Origin: Apoda limacodes
Lineage: Eukaryota > Arthropoda > Insecta > Lepidoptera > Limacodidae
Direction: 5' to 3'
Assembly: GCA_946406115.1 (NCBI GenBank)
Contig: OX291543.1
Coordinates: 26,500,815-26,564,814 of the forward strand
Length of the DNA stretch: 64,000 bases
Made by a program: the position numbers and the translations under genes. Below the pieces are notes generated by a model. It was not told the origin of the DNA. It ran no database searches and saw only the letters and a program-made list of their open reading frames with translations. Below, piece after piece: positions 34,013 to 44,232 of the stretch; position 1 is the first letter of the stretch; every line of letters begins with the position of its first letter.

Positions 34013-35767
34013 ATGTACAATATCGTAAGTTAGCATAAGACATCAGTTAAAGAATTTACATGACCAATGTTACTGTAGTAGTAGCCGATAATCTGCATTA
34101 TCTACCACGTGAGATAAAACATTATCAAACATGTCATTGATAGCGTGCGTTCAAGGATTTTACCTGACCACCAATATCTACCTACTTATTGAGACGTGAA
34201 AGTTCTCGAATATTTTTAGGGTCATCAGCTGGATGATTGTATAACTTAATGTCCATTGCCGCATGCACAGTTATTGTGTACCATTTAAAAGGGGTCCCTA
34301 CGCGCATTTACATTACCTTTATTGGCGTTAAGCTGAAGTCGACAATATTGATCTCAAATACTCGTAGCTTATTTTTCTGTGATAAAAATATCTTAACATA
34401 AACATAAGCATAGCGTAAATCTATTACAGTAATTTGCTAGTTTTTTGGTTACTTCAAATTTAATACAATTAATTATATTTTCACTACAAGTAAATAAGAA
34501 GTTATGATTTGAGAATATGAAAACGAGAGTGTCGCGAGTTTTTTTACAGCAACGTTTTTAGAGATATTTAAATACAAATACGACAATTTTCTAAAAAATA
34601 CAACGAGCAGAAAACTATAGATTTGGGTCGGGCACAGCCTTAACACATAGGCGCGTGCCAAAGGTACTCGCAATGGTCTTGAAAAAGATCACCATTGGAG
34701 TTACACGATACACTAAAGAGAGCTCTGCAAATCATTAGTACCATTAGGCTCGCCACCTATCACATCTGTTAGACAAAATACAATCATTACGATTAACGAG
34801 CATACGTCCGTAATTGGTCTGCTCAGTCATGACTACCCCTTTCGGGAATAAGTGTCGTGATGGTATTTTATTAAATTTATTATATATATACAGGTATATT
34901 TAAGTGACAATACCAACCATGATAGATGTTTATCATTACATTGATATGATGTAAACTTGATCAACGGACATGACGTTGTGATAACTGTAATGATAATGTG
35001 ATATCGATAATACAATCTCTTATCTGACCTTTACTCGTAAGTACGTAATCTATTAAGAAGTAAGTACGTAGAATACGTTTGGTTATATATTTCTGTATAA
35101 AATCCTTTACGGTATCTGTAAGAAAATACAGTAACTTCTTCACAAATTCGTATCTTAGTAAATCATAAAAAATATAGAAAATCCAAAGATAGCAGGATAA
35201 TCTAGTAGATACCTATATACATATATAAATGTTTTGATTATCTTTTTTAGAATGTCTAATATTTTAGATATCACACAAACATACTGCTAGACAAAAATAA
35301 TAAAATTCAATAGTCCAGCTAGGTGATCTAAGCTAAACGGGTGTATTGTTTGTGTGTTCAAATTGCTGTGGGTGATTTTTTTTTTAAAAAGAAAAACCTA
35401 CATTACTTATAAAGCATAAAAAATGTTCAAAGTTACCGTTTTTTCCAACGCCCAATTAGAGGGCGCTGTAAATATTGTGATTTTCTTATTTCAAATTCTT
35501 TTTAAAGACGTTACAAAACTGTACGTGTTTTTGGTACAGAATACTGTAAAATATTTATTTTTATTTTTAAATTTAAATACAGGCTGTTATCTAAATAAAC
35601 ATGTCATATCAGTCATTACTGTCAAAAAACGAAGATAATACCGATGATAAACACTGTACGTATTGAATGTTATAATTAACGGATGCAGACACGGTTCTCA
35701 TTAATTTAATTAGTTTTTACGACAGTATTTCTACATAAAAATTATAGTTTTTCCCTAAATTTTAAAG

Positions 35768-35905
35768 TATCTTCTGCCCGCAGCTCCGTCCGCCTAATAT
35801 TCGGTAACCAGCATGTGATTTCTACGGTTACTTCTTGATAATAGTAAGTTTGCTATAGCTAGCTTCGGGAAGTTCGTCCGTGGGAATGTGGGAATTTTTG
35901 AATTT
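35768..35905 (-). mobile_element. Degenerate Helitron-like element fragment
   Basis: cttctgcccgcagctccgtc, cgcctaatattcggtaacca and gatttctacggttacttctt correspond to the 3' half (read in reverse) of the elements at 1.1-1.7 and 8.6 kb. The CTAG end and the 5' end are lost. Confidence 0.45.
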
Positions 35906-36159
35906 TTAGGGATAAAATGTAGCGTATGTTCTTTTCCGTCTCTGCAACTTAAGGTGTTTCAACTTCATTGGATGTTCCGATGCGACGTAAAGGAAGAACA
36001 AACATTCGCATTAAAATACAATTATGGATATTTATTAAACAATTTAAGCTGCCTGTTATATACCTATTTTTTTGTGGAAGACAACTATTTTTACACATGG
36101 TCATGAAAATTTGACACCACCTTTTATATAAACTTTGATCAATTTGGTACCTTTCCAGT

Positions 36160-36830
36160 GCATAACTTTGGGATTCTTAGTGTTGACATCTGCAGCGATG
36201 TTCATCATCATTATTTGGAAGACAATGCGAAGTTGGCATCCAAAAAACTTGGAGTACGCAACAGGGCGGAGCAGTACATCACGTCGAGGTAAATATTATT
36301 AGCTTTACAAGTCGCTAGTCTGGCCCCATATGGAGTGCTGTTGCCATCTCTGAGCTGATGCTTTCGATTAACAGCTTAGTCATTTTAACTCGGTTCAACG
36401 ACGAGCTGAGAGAATTGTTGAAGATCCCAAACTCGCAAACCGTTTCGAACCCTTAAGTCTGAGGAGACAGTTTGCCTTCCTATGTGTGTTATACCGCTTG
36501 TATAATGGGATGTGTTCTGAGGAATTGTTCATAATCATTTTCATGGCTGCTTTCGCCTATCGCACTGTCGCCATCGGCAGGAAATTAATCTTCACACCTT
36601 AGAACCTAAATGGTCACGCATTTTATGGTTTCAAAGGTGCTTATCAGCAGACGCTTAAGTTGCGGAATGAGCTAAGGTTTTCTCTAATGTCTTTAGTTTG
36701 GGGTTCTTCAAGGATTAAGTGTAAAGGGCCAGCAACGCAGAAGTAACCATCCATAGGCTGTGGGACCGCCTAACATCAGACGGACTATCAGCTTGTTTGC
36801 TACCTTGGAGTTAAAAAATGTTTATCAATT
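36160..36830 (+). pseudogene. CR1/Jockey-like LINE ORF2 fragment and 3' tail
   Basis: Nucleotide similarity to the 21.4-21.95 kb copy is clear over aagttggcatccaaaaaact, gtgttctgaggaattgttc, gaacctaaatggtcacgca and the tail ccataggctgtgggaccgcc, tcagcttgtttgctacctt. It also retains a segment deleted in the 21-kb copy (aactcggttcaacgacgagc, gtttgccttcctatgtgtgt). The frame is broken by many stops and indels and no poly-A is left, so this is an older insertion. Confidence 0.7.
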
Positions 36831-36994
36831 ATCATAATGGGTATGTTATCATTTTAGCAATTTCTCACCGGCTAAAAAACGCTAAAATTACACCAATAAC
36901 GTCCTTCTTTATCGTTTTAGTATGAAAACCTGGAAAGAGTTTTGGATATTACCTATAGTTTGTTTCCAGTCCAGTCAAATTCATATCCAAAAAT

Positions 36995-37248
36995 TTATTA
37001 CTGCCCGCGTTATATTCTGTTTTTGGCGTGGGATTCCTACGGCACAATAATTGTGCTATAATTTATTATAGCAAACTTATTCCTGCGGAAACTTTTCTTT
37101 TTTTTGGGGATTAAATGTCTTATGTGTGTAAGATACATTACAGCTATATCAAAACTCAATTAAAAAGGTGTGTGTAATGAAGAAGTAACAAATAACCTAA
37201 CTCACATACATACTGACAAACGTTCGCATTTTTAATATTTGTAGGATA
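36995..37248 (-). mobile_element. Degenerate Helitron-like element
   Basis: Starts tactgcccgcgttatattct, contains ttattatagcaaactta and ends with actgacaaacgttcgcattt. This follows the reverse order of the family at 1.1-1.7 kb. It is heavily diverged. Confidence 0.4.
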
Positions 37249-39451
37249 ATGTTAGACTTAAAGTTTAGACTTTTTGTTTGGTTTTGATAAGCACCATTTG
37301 GTCATATTTAATATGAAACAACGGATAAATATGAGGATATAGTCAACAAACTAGTATTTAAGCAAATTAGTCCACAAACCCACATTAGCCTAAAAATAAC
37401 CAAACACATCTCTTTTGTCCTGTTATTTCCTTCGTTCTTATTAAACAAAATACTAAACACTTCAATATTTATAGCAGCGGAGAGTCTAATAATATACACA
37501 ATGTACATACTTATATTGATTTGAAAGACCTTCGTTTTTGACATACTAAACAAGTGTGTGTGTAGTAATTTTTTGGTATCATCTGCGTCATCCTAACAGT
37601 GTTTGTTGTAGGTTTTATCAATTAGGGTTCTGCACCTAAAAGGTAGCAATAGACCAGCTAAGCCTTCTACGTCCTGTCGCAGGGTTGTATTTTTCTAAAT
37701 GCTTTACCGAATCCAGAATACTTGTTGTGTGACAAGTGTTGGCGTCAAAATAAAAGTTAATAGTTGATCAGTAATTTTCAGACAAAAAAGCGGGAGATCA
37801 ACGCGTTTAACAAGTACAAGTCCACAGATGGCAAAGACATTCAAGTAATTTAAGATAAATTTCTAAGTATTTCTGATGGCAAATATATTTGGGTAATTAC
37901 AGGCAATCACAATTTTTGGTCGTTTTAATAGTTAAAACATTTTGGTAATTCACGAAGCATTTTTGATGATTTTACGGTAATTTAGAAGTAAGTATTTTCT
38001 TTGCTGGCAACCCTACACAATTGTCACATCAGCCCTATAAATTAAGCAATAAGTCAAACAGATATCGCGTGCACATTTGGTTTCAGTAAATCAAATTTCA
38101 ACTCGACGAGGCGATGCACATTGCACAGGGCGCGAACACGCGTGATCCGTGAAAAATTGCTAATTTTTAAAACGTTATTTTTCCATTGCGTGGGGACGCA
38201 TTGCATCATTTTCAGTTATAGCCGTTTCATAAATTTGCGTTTCCATTAGTAGAAATTTGAGTAAATTAAAATATGTAATTGAAATTAAACTGAACAACAA
38301 ATATTTCTGAAATTCAACATGTGATCCCTCGAGTGCGTCTCAACTTGATATTATGCTGTTTGAGGATTAAGGAAAAGAATATTCTAATTAATATTAATAT
38401 TGGGTAGAATATAAAAATTTAATCAATCATACAGATTTATATTATGATACAGTGTTATTTCTGATAATAAGTAACCTTTCAGTGACATGATGAGTATGGC
38501 ATGTCAGTTGAAATTCCAAATATATTTTTACTACCAAATTCAAAGGGTACATTGAATTAAAATATTAAGTATAAGTTCAAAACCGCTTATTTCGTAATAG
38601 GTATAGCAGCTCTATTAAAATTTTGTATTTGGAAAGTGACTCTATTTATGTACCTAAGTATTCTAGACAGCTGTCAAAAACTAGCATTTAATTAGCACAG
38701 TACCAGCGCCGTCAGCAGTATCAAAATAGCTTATATAAAACAGCTAATTGTGCTAAAATATAGTTTTAATATCAGGTAGCAAGATTCACGCCAAACAACA
38801 TCGTTTAATAAAAAATATTGGTTGTAACTATTGTAAGGCCTCAAAATTAAGCCCTGACTGAATCCCATATATATTATTATAATTTACCGATTGTAACTGT
38901 CTGTAATTTACCTATCATGACTGGTCTCTTTAATATCACTTCAATAGATTTTGACTATACATATAGAAGGAAATAATATTCGGTCAATACATATTTATTA
39001 AGCATCTAATTTTGAACCGAGTTATATATCATACGTCACCAATATATCATACAGTGTTGCTCATTATATTTTTATTAAACTGGTATGCAAGCTGTTGATG
39101 ATTATTTAATTTGCATTTATTTATTGTTTTCTCTCTATAAGGAATCTTCTAAGTTTTAATATTCTATCATTGGATTGAACAACATACTAAGTAAAATAAA
39201 ATTACAATCACTTTAAATATTTGGTGGTTCAGTTTTTAATATGTTACGTGGGTCTGGTAAAAACAGTAAATTTAAGTAAATTACGTAGCTGTTTTTGGGG
39301 ATTTAAGACAAAGTAGTAGCAAAATTTATGTTTTGAAGGTTTTTTTGTATATATTATACTACATATTGCATTTATTAATTTAAAAAATAAGGACTAAAAA
39401 AAATTTGAAATATGTCATAAGTTCTTCTAAAATGAAGGAACTACCTAGTTA
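37249..39451. other. AT-rich non-coding stretch
   Basis: A GC-richer patch at 38050-38160 (cgacgaggcgatgcacattg) shows no element or coding features. The minus-strand frame at 37308-37553 has no domain. Nothing is supported. Confidence 0.35.
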
Positions 39452-39465
39452 GTTGCCATGGCAAC
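39452..39465. promoter_or_regulatory. Perfect palindromic X-box (RFX-type site)
   Basis: GTTGCCATGGCAAC matches the RFX X-box consensus (GTNRCC, 0-3 nt, RGYAAC) on both half-sites. In animals, RFX factors bind such sites shortly upstream of cilium and flagellum genes. An ATG-led frame starts at 39484, 18 bp after the site. The site is directly seen; function is inference. Confidence 0.4.
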
Positions 39466-39483
39466 TTCTGTAACCACTATTCC

Positions 39484-39702
39484 ATGGTCGAGAAACGTGT
39501 TTTCAATATTCAACCTTATTTAACCCAAAATAAGGCTAACAATGAAGTAAACAAACTCCGTAGGTACCTACCTAAGAAACTGAAGATTGTTCATGCCTAT
39601 TTAGAGTTCTTCATCTGCCTTCAAATTATAGTAATTATAAACCTTAGACCCACTTCAGACCTCTCGGGTTGCTGTCCAAATATACGTTGGGGTCCGTTAT
39701 GA
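39484..39702 (+). CDS. Unrecognised ATG-led frame just downstream of an X-box
   Basis: The frame encodes MVEKRVFNIQPYLTQNKANN and further residues to a stop at 39700-39702. The first 20 residues look protein-like; the rest becomes hydrophobic and low in information. A GTAAAC splice-donor-like site right after the codons for NNE could make the first part a short coding exon. No family is recognised. The only reason to list it is the ideal X-box 18 bp upstream, which is the usual arrangement for ciliary genes. It could equally be a chance frame. Confidence 0.2.
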   Translation: MVEKRVFNIQPYLTQNKANNEVNKLRRYLPKKLKIVHAYLEFFICLQIIVIINLRPTSDLSGCCPNIRWGPL

Positions 39703-40899
39703 ATCTCGCAATGAAAAGAATTCTATCGATAAAGTCGGACCCCATATCTATTCTTCATTTCCCCTGACTTACATTTAATCTGTTATTTAATATTGAACCT
39801 TAACACGGTAGAAATAAAGTTTATTTGTGTTTTTTTATACACAACATAATATGAGTCGAGTATCTACCAAAGAAATCGTCCATAAACAAAAGTTTAAGGT
39901 AAATTAATGCTTTACTTCTTGGTTTTATATTATAGTGTATACAGCGTGACTCAAAGCTATTACATTTACGACATAATATTTTCTTTGCATAACCTCTAAC
40001 CTCTTAACGACTGACGAAAGGTTCATTAATGTCCCAGACAAGCACGACAATTGTGTAACAATCGATTATTTCAAATTTTTTTTTTTTTATGCAGCCCATA
40101 ACAAATAATAGACACTCGTAACAAATAAAAATAACTTATTCGTTTTATGTTATGTTATAACTATGTTACTTTATTGTTATCGAAATATAAAACTATTAAA
40201 AAAGTCAGTAATTGGCTTTAATTGGCTATCTCTATATAATTAGTATTATATTTATTTACTATATCTAATAAAAAGTATATTATAAAAAAAGCGACCTAAA
40301 ATATCTATACTAATCCGAGTTTCCTTGCGTTGGTAATTTAAAGCAAACAAAAAAAAATAACTAAGCCTACAGGGTTCCAAGTTCGGGAAAAGTAAATACA
40401 GTTTTGATTGTTTTATCTAAATGAATCATTAAAAGAGACGTGAACTTACTCATTTCTCATAAGAAAGCCTAGTTTTCAGAAAATAATGGTAACGTAATGT
40501 AATTTCTAGATAAATTTTGCACTTTGCGTAATTCCATGTACAAGTGATAGATGGTATTACCAGAATGAGTTATTTCCATATTCAAAACATATGTAATTTT
40601 GACAGCAAACATATTAAAAACACCATTTACATACATATTTGAATGAAAAACAAAACGCAACTCACTTGATAAAGCCCTTGAAATAATAAAGGTAGTTCGA
40701 AGCTGAGTAAGTCAAAAGGTCCGGGTACACGTTCTTGTTTTCGACCCCGACCGTTTCTAGAGGACAAAAGATGCTCTGATAAAAATCATTTGTTTACTTC
40801 GAATGAAACTTAGAAGAGCCATTAAAGAAATCAGCTATGTATTTTAAAGCGAGGCATAAGTAGTATCGTTATAGCGTTTTTAGAATAATAAGATTTTTG

Positions 40900-41115
40900 T
40901 ATACCACTAAGATGGCTAACAAGCACACGGCCCTTCTATTGATACCTATGAACGCTTGTAACGTCAAGAGCTATATAATTTGCGCGTTTTATACCTTCTC
41001 TATAAAAATGTAATCACTTCATCTTGAAGAACCCTATACTGTAGTTCCTAGTCCTAGAGAAAACCTCGGCACAACCCAAACGTTCGCGGAAGGAAGTTTT
41101 TCAGAAACTACACTG
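40900..41115 (-). mobile_element. CR1/Jockey-like LINE 3' end, antisense
   Basis: accactaagatggctaacaa, ccttctattgatacctatga and cctagagaaaacctcggcac, then acccaaacgttcgcggaagg, are the reverse complement of the family's tail and last ORF2 codons. Decayed and 5'-truncated. Confidence 0.65.
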
Positions 41116-42335
41116 CGTAGAAATATTCAAATTAAGCACCTGTGTCGCTTTCAGTCAAAATATGGGCTGTGATGTATTATACAAAAGTTCTTATTATTAT
41201 AAAAAGACTAATGACTAAAAATATTCACGCTTTGGGTATATTAAAGCGAAAGGTTAGCTATCCTTCACCAACACTTACCTTGGTCTACTAGAAGCTATTA
41301 TAACTATAGAACCCTTTTTTTACCAAAGAAAGTAAGTCTGAACCTGATGTCAAAACATGCCCCTTACCCTTTTTTTTTTTTTTTCAAAAAAAATCTACAA
41401 TTTTTTGGCAACCGTTAGCTTTTCTAATAAATTTCGCACGGTTCGTTCCAACAATCGCGGGGTGTCACGCCGATTTGAATGAGGCGCTAATTTCGGTTTC
41501 CTGAACCCTTTCAAACTGACAGGGTTATTGTTAAAAGTATCTTCGAAGGGAATGTCTTTATCTGTTCCTATACCTGTCTTTATAAAAACGTCAAAAAGGG
41601 TTGATCTTTTCCCTTGACCTTTTGACATGTGAATAGTTAGAGTCATATTTTTTTCTGAATTCCCTAAATCGGCGAAAAAGATAGCTTTAATTAGAGCCGA
41701 TTGTTACACAGGGTGAGGTTATCTTACTATCTCGATGTCATGCCTATAATATTTTTTGAGTATAAATCTTTTTATTACTATATTTATTGCATTTTTAAAT
41801 ACAAAAGGAAGAGAGTTTAACGACAAGGCAGATGCTGTGATAAAATATAAACGGATTCCCATAAAAGTATCGTTTATATGTTTAGTACATCTATTATCTT
41901 ATCCACATATAATTTGTTGTTCTTTAACATAATAAGTGTTTTAATACAATTATGGTAAAAGGAAACATGGGTTTATATTAATATTTTAATATCCTTGCTT
42001 CTTGATTTATCAAGGGAGTTGCTAGTTAGATGACTCTTTCAAACCCTGTTCTTGAGCGAATACTCTTAAATATGATTTACCTTATATCAAAGTCCTAACT
42101 TAAAATTAAAATTAATCTACTCATTTAAAAAAATATAATTTGATGTTCTTTTATAAGTAAAGTAAATTGAAATAATTTTAGTCCCTCGTCTTTAATTTTA
42201 TCTCTTATTATTATTAAAGAGACATAGGAAATACATATAAAGCCACCTTTGCAGGATTAAAGAAACAGTGTTACGGCGATGGGCTTATCACCTGTCACAC
42301 AGGACTAAAGTGGTTGGTTATAAAAATATGATTGT
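41116..42335. other. Non-coding stretch apart from the unrecognised frame
   Basis: AT-rich; contains the 83-codon minus-strand frame at 41395-41646. A segment at 42238-42305 (aaagccacctttgcaggatt) shares gccacctt and a gcgatgggctt/gcgctgggctt word with 32725-32785, possibly a minor repeat. No other feature. Confidence 0.35.
41395..41646 (-). CDS. Unrecognised 83-codon frame
   Basis: The frame is led by ATG at 41646 and stays open upstream to a stop near 41705. It contains KGQGKRSTLFDVFIKTGIGT, FEDTFNNNPVSLKGFRKPKL and RRDTPRLLERTVRNLLEKL and ends VAKKL. The composition is more balanced than most frames here and the C-terminal part is a basic, probably helical segment. I recognise no family. 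An acceptor-like tttcgccgatttag lies before the ATG, so it might be a terminal exon; it may instead be transposon debris or chance. Confidence 0.2.
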   Translation of the reverse strand: MTLTIHMSKGQGKRSTLFDVFIKTGIGTDKDIPFEDTFNNNPVSLKGFRKPKLAPHSNRRDTPRLLERTVRNLLEKLTVAKKL

Positions 42336-42825
42336 AAAAAACGAAATCCCTATTGCAAAACCACTAAGAACTAAAAAGTAATTGACAATTGAACCTAAAT
42401 CTTTACTTTACTCGTGTACCTGTAAAGTCACGGTCACAATGTCTTTTAATGACATTTTGAATGAATTTAAATATATTGTGACTTCATGATAATATAGTGG
42501 TTAACCAAATATTTAACCATACGCAGGCAGGACTAATTTAAGTGTAACTTGTAGTAACGACAACAGTCACTCGCTTTAATGTATTGACTAGAGTAAGCAA
42601 TCTGTACTACTATTAAACTTGGACTTAAATTAGTACCTCCTGCTTATGGTTAAATATTTGGTTAACCACTATATTATCATGACGTCCCAATATATTTAAA
42701 TTCATATAAAATTTCATTTAACGACATTGTGACCGTGACTTTACAGGTACAAGAGTAGGTTTTAGGTTGTCATGTTAATTGCTTTTTAGTTCTTAATGTT
42801 TTTGCAGGCGGGATTTTTGTTTTTT
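42336..42825. mobile_element. Fold-back element with arms of about 200 bp
   Basis: The left arm 42341-42543 and right arm 42623-42816 are inverted copies. Shared blocks are cctgtaaagtcacggtcaca, gaatttaaatatattg, atgataatatagtggttaac and caaatatttaaccata. The centre of about 80 bp is diverged. There is no coding capacity. The structure is that of a fold-back/MITE element or of an old inverted duplication. No target duplication could be identified. Confidence 0.75.
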
Positions 42826-44162
42826 TCAATATTATTAAAAATTATTGAAAAATTTATTATTTTTAGTTTCGTTGAAAATAAAAAAATCACAACGATAATA
42901 ACAAAAGCCCAATGATATTAAATCAGATTTTTAACCAGCTACACTACTCCCAGCTTATGATACACGTCTTTTACTTTAAGTATGAGATATGAAGGTATAA
43001 GCGTTGTCTGCCATACACACTGCATCGACAATAATAATGTTCGAATTTATTGTTAGTAAGACAATAGTGTAATCATCCGTTCCACACATAAATATGATTT
43101 ATGTAGTAACATTGAATATTTTGTTGTTTTTTTAGCATTTTTCATTTCAAATTACTTGTTAATATATCTACAAGTTGCATAAATTTATGAAATCCTTTAT
43201 TTTGATACCCCACTATAATATATAGAATAGGTTTTGAAGACATATGATATGGTGCAAAAAGTCGACCATTATAACTTTTATGCTGTGGGTGTGTTGGACA
43301 CGCTAGTAACCCCCAACGGGGGATTAGGACGAGACGATAACTATACATACAAACACTTTTCAAATTTAGGCAATATTAAACTATAACGAGAATTTTATTA
43401 ATAAAAGAATATGTAATTAATAATAACAATAATAACGTAACTGTAACCAGCAATACCGAAATCTCATTGTAAATTGTTATATTTGTTTTACATATTTTGT
43501 GTTGTAATATTTTTAGATAACGTCTCACATATTTGCACACAGCATTTACCATTCATCAGATTCATTCAATCGTTTTGACTTACCAAATAACGAGGACATT
43601 ACGACTCATGCTTTATAAGGACGCCTGCTGAGACCCTTAGGTGTCCTTACCTTGGTACTCGCTCCTTAAGAAACTAATTTGGACTTTTACAGAACGATGT
43701 ACCTTATTGCAATGTAAATGAGATTCAAAATGGAAGTGTTTTTCTTAACAATCTATATAGCCACAGGGTGTATCTGTTTTGTCAAGGAAGTCATGTGAAT
43801 AATTCTTCACAAATCCTTTTAGATTGTCATTTGAATGATAATAAAAGTCATTTTGTAAGGGGACAGAACAATGGTTTGTATATAATCATATGTATGTACT
43901 TGTATTATTTAGTCTTTATGTTTGATTTGATTTCCTATTTAATTGTATCTTATATTAAAAATGTTAACGGCTTGGGTTGTCAATATCTTTTATTTACATC
44001 ACTGGTTTTTATAAATTATCATTAAGGATTATACAACTCCTAGTGTAACTCCTAAAGTGTTAGTACATCAATCTTACAAATATTAAATCTTAGTTGTATG
44101 TGACGTTCGTAACGAGCGTATTTTAAGAGTAGAGATGTAGTTGGGATTTTCATTAGCCAGAC
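42826..44162. other. AT-rich non-coding stretch
   Basis: The frame at 43768-44025 (YLFCQGSHVNNSSQILLDCH within) has no recognisable domain, and the rest is AT-rich. Nothing else is supported. Confidence 0.35.
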
Positions 44163-44232
44163 TAGTGACTCGATAGCTCAATTGGTAGAGCACTTACTCG
44201 TAATGTAAGTAGGTGCAGGTTGAAGTCCTGGC
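44163..44232 (+). mobile_element. tRNA-like SINE or tRNA pseudogene, 5' part, split by a hAT
   Basis: Contains an A-box-like tagctcaattggtagagc, a perfect anticodon-type stem CTTAC/GTAAG with loop TCGTAAT, and a degenerate B box ggttgaagtcc. Position 33 of the loop is C in place of the nearly invariant T and the acceptor ends do not pair, so it is not a functional tRNA. The sequence resumes at 46978 after a transposon. Confidence 0.6.

Larger units (their letters stand above)
29921..35767. other. Long AT-rich non-coding stretch with scattered repeat fragments
   Basis: Holds an interspersed-repeat fragment at about 30636-30740 (tttagggttccacagctcct, gtctctctgtccgtgttaca), a GC-rich block at 31985-32105 with gggttcgagactcacgccgg of unknown origin, a tail fragment at 32350-32415 (gtacgacacgcacttagccg), and a GT microsatellite near 33966. 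Small frames such as 32607-32882 and 33591-33836 have no recognisable domain. Confidence 0.4.
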
